64,000 nt of DNA from Bromus sterilis (taxonomy: Eukaryota > Streptophyta > Magnoliopsida > Poales > Poaceae). A program made the position numbers and the translations under genes. The notes beneath the pieces were generated by a model. The model made no database searches. It worked only from the letters and a program-made list of their open reading frames with translations, and was not told where the DNA came from. Of this stretch, positions 1-9,163 are shown piece after piece. Numbering within the stretch: position 1 is the first letter of the stretch; each line of letters opens with the position of its first letter. The stretch lies in contig OX465598.1 in NCBI GenBank assembly GCA_950022295.1, forward strand, positions 7,688,001 to 7,752,000. The letters run 5' to 3'.

Positions 1-408
1 TCGACCCACGGCGTACTCAGAGTTCGTCCTTTTTACATTAAAAAGGCGCCTCCAAAGTCCCCAATGGAGGTAAATCCCCAGGAAGGCCTCGCAAAGAGTG
101 ATGAAACACGCAATGTGCAAAATCCCATTGGTAGTCAGGTCATGCAACTGAAGCCGATAGGAATACAGCAAGCCCCGAACGAAAGGATGCAGCGGAAGAG
201 CAAACCCACGGTGGAAGAAAGCCTGGAAGCATACCCGCTCGTCCGCCGCCGGCGCGGGAATCGACTCATCACCAGGAAGACGGACATCGCCCGCCACCAC
301 CATGCCATCAGCAACCAGCGCATCCAGATCTCCAGCCCTGAACGTGGACCGCTCCCACTTGCCGGACATCTTGGCCGACTCGAAAGCAGCACGGGGGCGC
401 TTGGACAT
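1..408 (-). pseudogene. Antisense gene of element A, first exon (partial, left arm)
   Basis: The start codon is at 406-408 and the frame stays open to the window edge, reading MSKRPRAAFESAKMSGKW and onwards. It is the inverted copy of the exon at 18701-19555 and shares its N-terminal half, the region I assign to the 'putative gypsy type transposon' family (PF04195-like). No stop is seen in these 136 codons. The remaining exons would lie left of the window, so completeness cannot be judged. The function of this protein in Tat-lineage elements is unknown. Confidence 0.7.
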
Positions 409-1678
409 AGATCTCACAGCAACACGCAGAAGAGAAAAGACGAAGGCTCAGGAACACGAAGGAAGCAGAGAAAGAGAAGGAAGGAAATGGCTGGGTAAAA
501 CCTACAATTTACCCAGCCACATGGTATTTAACTCAAGAGCCTAGCAAGAAGGGCCACCATGCAACCTTTTTGCCCAGTAAAACGTGGCACGACCCCATAC
601 AGAGGCGAAAAGTATGGAAAATCCAACCGGCGCAATAACAACACCGCCCACTACGCACGCAAAAAGAGAACCATGATCGCGCGACGCGAAAATTTCGGCG
701 GGACAACGCAGAGTCATTTCCCACGACAGGCCGCAGCGGTCAAAAAATTGCAGAAGACCACGCCAACGTCATATCACAGCAAGGCGTACTGAGTATGCCA
801 TCAAGGCCCTGAAGATTCTATCTTTTAGATCTTTTTCCCGATGGAGAAAAAACATCTTACTCCCATCGGGAGAGTACATCATAAGAGTCCCGGGTGCTCC
901 CTCACCTAAAGGTCAGCAGAGTGCTCGAGTGACCACTCGCACTCACGAAGATTCTCGGGTGCTCCCTCAACCCGACGCAAAGACAAACATGCATTCGCCA
1001 AGACCATACGGCGCTAAGAGTCTCAGGTGCTCCCTCACCTCAAGAGCCGAAACGACATTCGAATGATTACTCGCGAAAAACCCCCCGACTGAGCACTTGA
1101 AATAAGCTCCTCGGGTGAATGAGTGAACAGCTCGCTTGATGTTTTGTTCCAAGTGGGTGCAATGCTATAAGGCTCCGCGCCTCAAAAACACACATTCCTG
1201 GAACACGATACACTGTGCCCAGATGCCACGCAAGATTAGCGTGTAGGTAAGACCCCGCTGCGAAGTACGGCCGGGCTGGGACTTGCCGAAGAGCGATTTC
1301 ACTCCCAACCTTTTCCATGCGCTGCGCATGATAGAAAAAGCTGGGCGGACGCGCCTTAGGCTATGCACATTACTGGCGGCAAATGAACACCATAAGACCT
1401 GAAGCGGCCGGACTTTTTCTCGACACCAGTGTTCCAAGCTCACGTCGAGGGACGTGGATTTGATTGGGCTACTGTGGTATTTGCCCTAGTGCAATTCACC
1501 AAGGCTCGACCCGTCGACTCCTTGGGCCCTTTCAGCTTAGCATCCCTCGAAATAGGTTTTGTCATGGCCACCAGACTGCCATCGACCCGCGGATGAACCG
1601 CGCATACCAATAACCGACAAATGAATGTACTCGAGTCCCTGCGCGACTCTTTGAGTCCCCTAGGCACTCGGGGGCTAC

Positions 1679-2116
1679 TGACGAGGGGGTGACCCCACGA
1701 CTCCTACGGATAAGCCTACCTGGTGTCCATGAAGACAGAAGGCCCATGAAGATACAGCCTCGGCCTGCTAGTTGGCACCGACATAGGAGTCCACGACTCA
1801 CAAGGAAGGTGCGAAGACCTGCCGTACGGAGCAAGCTAGGGTTAGGAAAGCTTACCTATAAACGTAGATGAACTCCCCGAGACCTAGTCCGGTATATAAG
1901 GGCTAGGAGGGGCGACGCCAAAGACATCTAATATCACCTGTAACCCTAGCCTTGAGCGCTCCAGCCTTGACATCCACTGTAATCGCATCTCCCCCATCAA
2001 TAATATCGAGCAGGAGCGAGCCTTCCTGTTTGTCGACAAGCTATCATCCAACCTGTGCCTCTCATGACTAACCCAGGGTCCCTGACCATGGGATTTGCCG
2101 GGGTTGATCCCCGTCA
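1679..2116 (+). repeat. LTR of element A (left arm, 3' LTR)
   Basis: 438 bp, starts tgacgaggggg and ends ccccgtca. It is preceded by the polypurine tract cactcgggggctac and followed by duplication tgtac. A TATA-like tatataa lies at 1895-1901 on the plus strand, followed by the conserved gggctaggagg. It keeps the terminal CA-type end that its right-arm partner has lost (17430-17431 reads TA). Confidence 0.9.
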
Positions 2117-3640
2117 TGTACCCTAGAGGCAAATAAAATATGTCTATTAGCATATTCCATAAGTTCATAATACGTTTTATACTGTGTTATAACTGTATTA
2201 AGCAGAAACATTAATACATGCGTGGTATAAAACAACCAGGTCCCTAGTTAACTCTAGTATACTAGTCCATTGGGCAATTGATGATCAAGGTTTCCTTATC
2301 ATGAGCAATTAAGTTGTTGACAATGGAGTCTTATCATTGGGAGAATGATATGATGGACACACACCCACCAGAAGTGTTGCAATGTGATCGAGTCACATAA
2401 GTTCAACATTGCGATAACTACAACGTAGTGACAAAATCCTTTGAATGTAATGATCATACGTAATTACTATCTATGAGGATGCTTTGATTTGTAACCCACC
2501 GCCTGACTGAAATATGCTGGCCATAAAGTTGCATTTTGGTTATTCCGAATAGATACGTTAACGAGTATGCAAATAGATCAAAGCGGGATTTGTCCATCCG
2601 AGTGACGGATAGTTACTGTGGGCCCACTCAGTGATATTACATCATAAAGATTGCAATCATGTGACTATGTCACATGAATTGTAATATCACGAGAACGAGT
2701 AAACATGTTTGTCGGTAACGAGGATGAACTAAGTATATTGGAAACCGACGATCAAACCTCGGACAAGCAAGTACCATAGGACAAAGGGATAATGCTTAAC
2801 GTTAAACGAATTCAACAACGATGAAGTTTCATTCAATGGAAGCGCATGGGCCATCTAGGATTGTAACCAGGTCTGATCGATGGTCATTGATCAAGAGAGT
2901 GTCTTGATCACGTCAGTTGTTTCCCGGACCGTAGGGTGTCACACTTAAGGGTATTCGACGCATTAAGGATTGATTCAGGATCACCGAAGAAATAAGAGAG
3001 AACACCGGAAATGTTTCCGGTGGTGGCCAGAAATTGTTCTGGGAATTTTGTAAGGTTCAAAATGTTATTTAATAATGTTTAAATATGTTTTATTATTTAA
3101 TTATCTGAATTACATATTAAAATACAATTAAAATAGAAAAAAGGCATATGGGCCTAACGAGGCCCATTAGGGGAGGAGGGAGCTTCCCCCCTTGGCCCAT
3201 GGCGCCAAGGGAGGGGCCCATGCCCCCCTAGGCGCATTTGCCCCCTTCCCTTTGGTTTAGTACCACATGGGAAGTTGACGGAACTGTGCCCCCTCCTTGG
3301 CCTATATAAGGAGGGGTAGGGTGCCCTTTTTCCTTCATCCAATTTGAGACAAGTTTCTCATTTCTCTCCCTCTTTCTCCCTCCTATGAGCGCACTCTCCT
3401 TATTTGGAGTCAGCACTGGGTTGGGGATTTCACCACCATATGCACGCCACCGTGCTGCTGGAATCAGGATCCGAATCCCTCTTCTTTCCACTGCTCTTCT
3501 GGTTCGGAGCCCGGAGGGACGTCGGGTACACCGTATGTGTGTAATCCCGCGAGGCGCTACACTTGTGGCGCTACTTCACCGTCGTGGCCGCATCGCGGCG
3601 TCTTCACTGACAACGTTCCGACGGGGACGCAATCCCTTCA
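2117..3640 (+). mobile_element. Copia-type LTR E, left arm (5' tip outside window)
   Basis: The sequence after the element A insertion reads tgtaccctagaggcaaata, the usual start of Triticeae Copia LTRs of the Angela/BARE type after the first 10 bases. It parallels LTR B (19801-21587) through the tcacatgaattgtaatatca region, the purine-rich middle and the conserved ctccctcctatgagcg segment (about 3377-3392). A TATA box, tatataa, is at 3303-3309. The 3' end is not clear: similarity to LTR B fades near 3600-3640 and a DNA-transposon fragment follows. No internal domain is seen, so it is a truncated or solo LTR. Confidence 0.75.
3303..3309 (+). promoter_or_regulatory. TATA box of LTR E
   Basis: tatataa inside ggcctatataaggaggggt, at the place where LTRs of this family start transcription; the right-arm partner is on the minus strand near 15801-15807. 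Confidence 0.5.
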
Positions 3641-3649
3641 TCAGTCTCA

Positions 3650-4080
3650 AGGACCGATTGGCTATCGGAGTCATGGTGGGGCTGCGCGACATCGGGGATT
3701 GCCGGCACGACTACACCAATTGGACTGCTCGACGGCATCATTGATTCGCCTGGAAAGGCTGACCGGCGGCACCATTGATTAGTGCGGGAAGGCCGAGGCG
3801 AAGCGATGAGGACGACGAATAGGTGAGCTGCTAACATGGCGGGTCCACTCGATGAGAACCCGCGATAATGCGCGCGCGGTTTCTTTTCGCGTCATTTTCT
3901 TTCGCCCAGCGCCCCCAGGCGACCCCAACGTGCTGGGTTCGTCTTGGGTTCTCTAGAGCCAACTTCGGCCCAATCCGACATAATTTGGCCTCCTGAGGAT
4001 GCGATTGGACGAAAAAAATTCATTCGGCGAGAATAAAAGCGCTCTGGGGCCTATTGGGGGTGGCTGGAGATGCTCTAAGT
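3650..4080 (-). mobile_element. Class II DNA-transposon fragment (left arm)
   Basis: GC-rich segment ending at the right with gggggtggctggagatgctc, whose complement gagcatctccagccaccccc is a terminal motif of common cereal DNA transposons. It contains two related short repeats around 3735-3785 (caatgatgcc/caatggtgcc types) and gcgcgcggtttcttttcgcg. Only one terminus is visible; the other is lost against LTR E. The superfamily (Mutator or PIF/Harbinger) cannot be decided by eye. Bases 4081-4210 that follow hold no recognisable feature. Confidence 0.45.
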
Positions 4081-6693
4081 ACGTATGATTTGTGTGGCTC
4101 ATCGGTTGCGCCTTCCACAATGAAGGGTGTGGAGAACCCAAATGTTGCTTCAGTGATTGTTCACAATTTTTTTGTTGAGAACACAGTACAACGCATATGT
4201 TCGTATACTCACTACAAGAAATATGTCAACTAGTGACCTTCTGGTAGTGACCTTCAAAATATTGGTCGTTGATATGTGACCAATTCAAATCGGTTGGTCG
4301 TGAGCTGACTGGGAGAGGCCAAACCTCAAAATATAGCGACCTTTCGGGTCAAAAAGGTCATGGTTTGCTTGCATGAATTGGTCACAATGCATACACCACA
4401 GCTTTGCTTCCCTGTTCTTCGCCGATGGTGACCTATTTAGATGGTCGTGGCCGCTTTGTGGAAATGATGCGGTGGCCACCTCAACAATTTTGCCTATGTG
4501 TCATGTCCATGTGTCAATTTTCTCCTATGAAGCATGTATATGTGTCAATTTAAACCGGACGGGGCTTGCCTACTTCCTTCTTATGCTCCCATTTGTGCTC
4601 CTTTTCACTCGTTTTTCATCGAACGACCAACATTCGTTTTCCTCCTACAACACTATTTTGGTTAAGGAAAAGGTAATCGATTCCAGCCTTCGCCCGGTTA
4701 GTCAGGTTCGCGCACGGTCCGATGAAGATTTTTTATGTATATATATGAGTCGCAATACTACTATATGTACGATTATAAATTAAAATACTACTGCATTGAT
4801 CTATGTTATCTGTTGGCAAAAATGAATGTATCTATATATATTTTTGGGCTATGTACATCCACTTGAGAACGTGACACAAAAATGCTATTATGCTTATCCA
4901 TATTATGCTTATCCATATTTTTGATGTTTCTCTTATTAAGTAGATACTTTTGTACCTAAAAATGTTTTTTGAAAATAATCATGAGCAAACTATGAGGGAA
5001 ATGTAGTTCAAACTTGACCCACTTCCAACTGAATCGCCACAAATTTGTCTTTTTCACGAAAGGTGGATAAAGGCTTTTGACACTCAACCATTTGGTCAAT
5101 TGTACATTAAATATGGCCTAATATTTGAGAAAAAGTGATTTAGTCCAATTTTGCAACAAAATATATGGTAGGTCCTTCACAAAAAATCTCATTTTGGGCA
5201 TTCGAAAATTGGAAAATGAATTTTTCGTTAAAAGAAAATGAAAAATCCATTTAGAAACATTATTTGTCATTCCAAGATGCACACTTGTGCACAATATGAG
5301 ATCATTATAACAAACTATGCCATGAATGTGGCTAGAAGATTGATCATTTGGCTTGAAAGCCATGAATCTTCACAATGACAGCTCATCTCTAAGAACACTT
5401 TAAAAAAATATTTGCCGTATTACAAGTTTATTATTTGTTCTGATAACTTGGTCACATATAATGACACAATGAGAAGGTTTTCCAATTTTCCAAATTTTTT
5501 CAAAATTGGCATGCCCATTTCAAAATGTAGTCAAAACGGCGGGCATGACCGTTCCTAACTAGGGGCTGAAACTTGGAATTTTTTTGATATTTCTATGATT
5601 AAATAGATACTTTTGTACCTAAAAATATTTTTTGGAAAAAATCATGAGCAAACTATGAGGCAGCTGTAGTTCAAACTTGACCCACTTCCAACTAAATCGG
5701 CAAAAAATTGGGTTTTTCACGAGAGGTGGATAAAGGCTTTTGACACCTAACCATTTGGTCAATTGTACATTAAATATGGCATAATATTTGAGAAAAATTA
5801 TTTGATCCAATTTTGCAACAAATATACGGTCGGTACTTCACAAAAAAACTTATTTTGGGCATTCGAAAAATGGAAAATGATTTTTCCATGGAAAGAAAAT
5901 GAAAAATCCCTTTAAAAACATTATTTTTCATTCCAAGATGCACACTTGTGCACAATATGAGATCATTTTAACAAACTATGCCATGAATATAGACATAAGA
6001 TTGATCATTTGGCTTGAAAGCCATGAATCTTCACCATGCACTAGTAGAAAAAAGCCCATTTGTCCCGGTTCCAGAGGGCCTTCTGTTCCGGTTCTGGAAC
6101 GGGGACTAAAGGGTCGTTAATAATGCCCAAAACCTTTAGTCCCGGTTCGCTTACGAACCGGTACAGATGGGCCTCCACGTGGAAGCCGGCAGGAGCAGGG
6201 GCTGGAGGACCTTTAGTCCCGGTTCATGTTAAAAACCGGGACTAAAGGAATTTTTTCGAAATTTGTTTTTATTGAAAAAAAATGGATTTTTTTTCATTTT
6301 CGAATCTTTGAATTATTTGACAATTTAATCTCTAATCACCCCTCCTCAGTGCTTCACAATTTAATCACTAATCTCTAATATGGATTAATCAACACTCATT
6401 CCAAATCATCTAACTTCCCGGCCGGTCACCCATCTCTCTCACTACTCCAGCATGAGCATGCTTAACTTACACGTTCTATCTCCCCTAGTTTCTAAGTCTA
6501 CACTTGTTGTTTTCCTGACAATAGTAAGATATCAATCATTATAACCCTTAGGTCTTGATATCACATGATTTAATTTTTTGAATTCCAAACAATTATTAAA
6601 AAACAATCACGATTAACAAACAACAATGATGTCACGATTAACAAAAAAACAATCACGATTAACAAACCAAAAATATATATATAATTCATAATA

Positions 6694-6699
6694 TTTATT
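6694..6699 (-). terminator. Polyadenylation signal of the CACTA G gene
   Basis: AATAAA on the minus strand (tttatt on plus), about 48 bp past the stop codon at 6747-6749, followed by AT-rich sequence. Position and context fit a plant near-upstream element. Confidence 0.4.
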
Positions 6700-6746
6700 A
6701 CAGAAGATCGAAGCTAGAAGCGTCTAATCTAACGATAAGAGCTAAA

Positions 6747-7199
6747 CTACTCGATCTTCTGCTTCTTGGCGGAGGTCTCGGCGCCCTCATCGTCGTCGCT
6801 GGGCGCCGCCCGCTTGGTGGTCTCCTCCGACGCGACTTTCGCCTCCACGCGCGCCGTCATCTCGGCCCTCTTCTTCTCCTTCTTCTTGGACCTCGCCTTG
6901 GCCAGGTTCGCGCGGGACTTTTCCACACGATCGGCACGGCGAAGTTCCTGCGCCTCCAGCCGTTCCAGCGCCGCCAGCCGTTCCTCCAGCGGGTCGGCGG
7001 CGGGCGGCGGGATGTCGTCGGCGGGCGGCGGACTGTCATCGTCGGCGGGGGGTGAGCTGTCGTCGGCAGCGCGCGATCGTCGTCCGCGCTGTCGAGGCCG
7101 CCGCTTCGGAGGCGGGTCCCAAAACTTGCGCCTTTCGGATTTGTCCTCGTCCGACGGGGTGTCAGAGTCGGACGGCCATCGTAGCGGCGACCCCGACAT
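6747..7199 (-). CDS. Small charged coiled-coil protein inside CACTA G
   Basis: 150 residues starting MSGSPLRWPSDSD and ending KKQKIE. Residues 1-70 are acidic/Pro-rich (repeated DDSPPPADD-type runs) with a basic patch PPPKRRPRQRGRR near 30-42. Residues 72-125 form a predicted charged helix (ERLAALERLEAQELRRADR and a Lys/Arg-rich stretch KKKEKKR), and the tail is acidic then basic (KKQK), consistent with nuclear localisation. A TATA box (tataag, 7284-7289) lies about 85 bp upstream of the ATG, and an AATAAA signal (6694-6699, minus) about 48 bp downstream of the stop, so it looks like a compact intronless transcription unit. I do not recognise the family. It may be a CACTA accessory protein or a captured fragment. 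GC content is much higher than in the AT-rich flanks. Confidence 0.5.
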   Translation of the reverse strand: MSGSPLRWPSDSDTPSDEDKSERRKFWDPPPKRRPRQRGRRSRAADDSSPPADDDSPPPADDIPPPAADPLEERLAALERLEAQELRRADRVEKSRANLAKARSKKKEKKRAEMTARVEAKVASEETTKRAAPSDDDEGAETSAKKQKIE

Positions 7200-7283
7200 G
7201 GCGGCGAGAAACTCGTCAGGCGGGAGAGGATGAGAAGGGAAGATGAGATCAGATGAGTCGGATGTGCTCCCGGCCTTCGTCTA

Positions 7284-7289
7284 CTTATA
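7284..7289 (-). promoter_or_regulatory. TATA box for the CACTA G gene
   Basis: Reverse complement reads ctataagtag, about 85 bp upstream of the start codon at 7199 and next to the long palindrome at 7300-7329. Confidence 0.4.
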
Positions 7290-7299
7290 GGCACCTGAG

Positions 7300-7374
7300 A
7301 AGCTCGTCGGGCGCGCGCCCGACGAGCTTCCCATGCGCGTGCGGCTTCCCAACGCGCGCCGCACGCGCATGGGA
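7300..7374. repeat. Nested GC-rich palindromes upstream of CACTA G gene
   Basis: 7300-7329 is a perfect 30 bp palindrome built on aagctcgtcgggcgc. It is followed by a 16 bp inverted repeat, cccatgcgcgtgcggc at 7331-7346 with its complement at 7359-7374. A third copy of the aagctcgtcgggcgc half follows at about 7375. All lie just upstream of the TATA box of the minus-strand gene. Confidence 0.85.
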
Positions 7375-7411
7375 AAGCTCGTCGGGCGCGCGCGGAAGAC
7401 GAAGCGCCGTC

Positions 7412-7565
7412 ATTGGTCCCGGTTCGTAGCTGGAACCGGGACCTCCAACCATTGGTCCCGGTTCGTAGCTGGAACCGGGACTACATGTACCCTTTAGTCC
7501 CGGTTCTAGCTACGAACCGGGACCAATGGTTGGAGGTCCCGGTTCCAGCTACGAACCGAGACTAA
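7412..7565. repeat. 72 bp stem hairpin in CACTA G
   Basis: Bases 7412-7483 pair with 7495-7565 around an 11 bp loop. Each half contains two ggtcccggttcgtagctgg-type units, so the stem is made of the element's own subterminal repeats. RNA from this stretch would fold into a nearly perfect double strand. Confidence 0.8.
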
Positions 7566-7594
7566 TGGCCTTGAATGTAACAGTCAGCCTGCAT

Positions 7595-7711
7595 AGTTTT
7601 GTTTGATTGGAAAACAAAAACAAAAAAAGTATAGAAATTTCATTATAGGAACCTTGTGTTTTGTTTGATTGGAAAACAAAAACAAAAAAGGTATAGAATT
7701 TTCATTATAGG
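7595..7711. repeat. Direct repeat of about 62 bp in CACTA G
   Basis: Two adjacent copies of tttgtttgattggaaaacaa followed by an A-rich run, then gtatagaa and cattatagga. The copies begin near 7598 and 7660. AT-rich and non-coding. Confidence 0.7.
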
Positions 7712-7730
7712 ACGTCAACGGAAGAATACT

Positions 7731-7945
7731 CCATATCCTGTACTTTGTCATGGTGAATTTCAGACGGAGCACGCTTGGTCGGCAGATCTCGCAAGTCTAC
7801 CGACCAGGCGGGAACCGTCTGTAATACCCGTAAGAGATTTTCATCCCATACGGGTTTACAGACGGTCCCTGCCTCGTGGGCACATCTGGAAAATCTGCCA
7901 ACCAAACGAACTCCGTCCGAAATTTCCCCGGACAGAGTACAGGAT
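7731..7945. repeat. Long imperfect hairpin in CACTA G
   Basis: The left half (tatcctgtactttgtc ... gaaccgtctgtaatacccg) pairs imperfectly with the right half (cgggtttacagacggtccc ... gacagagtacaggata) around a loop near 7831-7848. Stem of roughly 95 bp with mismatches, like a decayed inverted-repeat insertion. Confidence 0.65.
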
Positions 7946-9117
7946 ACAGATGAATTTCTCCGTGTACGGCCTTTAGTGAACTTGTTATGCTACGATAAGT
8001 CCACGCGGACCTGTGCTTATAAACAGGTCAAACTCCACTTCGGCTAGCGAGGTGGTACTAATTTCACTTGGTTACAGGCCAGCCTTTCGTCCCGATTTGT
8101 GGCTGAAACCGGTACTAATGGCCAGCCTTTCGTCCCGGGTCGAGCCACAAACCGGGACTAATGGTTGTGGGCCAGGAGCGAGGCCCATTGGTCCCGGTTC
8201 TTGTCTAGAACCGGGACATATGCCCCCAGACGAACCGGGACCAATGCTCCATGAGGCCCGGCCGGCCCCCGGGCGTACGAACCGGGACGTATGACCCCCA
8301 TGGGTTCCGGTTCGTGGCAGAACCGGGACAAATCGGCTGGAGAGGCCTGAACCAAAGCCCTGTTTTCTACTAGTGATGATAGCTCTTCTCTAAGAACACT
8401 TTTTAAAAACATTTTCCGTATTACAAGTTTATTATTTGTCCTGGTAACTTGGTCACATATAATGACATAATGCGAAAGTTTTACAATTTTTTGTTTTTTT
8501 TAATTTTTATGCCCGTCTAAAATGCGGTCAGAACGGCAGGCATGACCGCTCGTAGCTAGGGGTTTAATCTTGCAATTTTTTTTTGAAGTATATCTGATTA
8601 AATATATACTTATGTACCTAGAAATGATTTTTGGAAAAAATCATAAGCAAACTATGAGGCACCTATAGTTCAAATTTGACCGGTTCCTACTGAATCGTCA
8701 AGATTTTGTCAATTTGACGAGAGGTCGATCGAAAGCTTTTGAGTGGCAACCATTTGGTAAATTGTACATAAAATATTGTCTAATATTTTTTTAAAATAGT
8801 GAGGTACAATTTTGCAACAAATATTTGATAGGTTCTTCACAAAAAACCGAATTTTGGCACTCCAAAAGTTGAAAATGATTTTTTGTGCAAAGAAAATGTG
8901 AATTCCCTTTGGCAATGTTGTTTGTCATCCTACGATACACACATGTGCATAATATTGGGTCAGTTTAAGAAACTATAATAGGGTAATATGTTGAATGTTT
9001 ACTCGGCATAAGAGGGTAAAAAATATAAGAGAAACAAAACAAAAAAAACAAAATTACATAAGCTTAATTCTGATTGGTGGAATCAATTGGACATGGATCG
9101 ATGACATGGCAAACATC

Positions 9118-9163
9118 TGTCCATCCATAATCCATCCGTCCATCCGTCTATCTATCCATCCGA
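9118..9163 (+). repeat. Interrupted (atcc)n microsatellite
   Basis: Run of tccatccataatccatccg-type units. The inverted partner in the right arm, near 13667-13716, has a different unit number and different interruptions. Confidence 0.75.

Larger units (their letters stand above)
1..2116 (+). mobile_element. Element A, left-arm copy (3' part, truncated by window)
   Basis: Second, inverted copy of Tat/Retand-like Gypsy element A. It reads on the plus strand here: part of the antisense gene (minus strand, 1-408), a long non-coding stretch (409-1660), a polypurine tract ending in tcgggggctac, and the 3' LTR at 1679-2116. The base after the LTR starts the tgtac duplication (2117-2121), the complement of the gtaca duplication around the right-arm copy, so both arms hold the same insertion event, not two independent ones. 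The rest of the element lies to the left of the window. Confidence 0.88.
6039..8375. mobile_element. CACTA transposon G (left arm only)
   Basis: The ends are cactagtagaaaa (6039) and ttttctactagtg (ending 8375), perfect inverted termini of 13 bp. A 3 bp duplication atg sits at 6036-6038 and 8376-8378. Subterminal regions are packed with tcccggttc and gaaccgggac repeats (6062-6245 and 8085-8340), the signature of the large cereal CACTA group with tttagtcccggtt motifs. The right arm has the uninterrupted sequence with a single copy of the duplication (cat at 14460-14462), so G entered after the inverted duplication formed. It has no transposase; it carries one small gene on the minus strand and three strong hairpins. 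Confidence 0.95.
4922..8985. repeat. About 660 bp tandem repeat inside CACTA F, 2.6 copies
   Basis: Three copies begin at 4922, 5585 and 8584 with attaa(g/a)tagatacttttgtacc-like starts. The spacing is 663 bp, and 659 bp once element G (plus its duplication) is removed. Each copy contains the stretch around catgagcaaactatgagg and the stretch ending tgcacaatatgagatcat. The third copy is partial and more diverged. The right arm holds copies 2 and 3 and the edge of copy 1. Small ORFs within it are in different frames in different copies and look non-coding. Confidence 0.8.

Noticed and set aside
4373..4783. 136-codon ORF near the left end of CACTA F
   Set aside because: It overlaps subterminal gtgacc repeats, has no similarity to a transposase that I can see, and is absent from the right arm.
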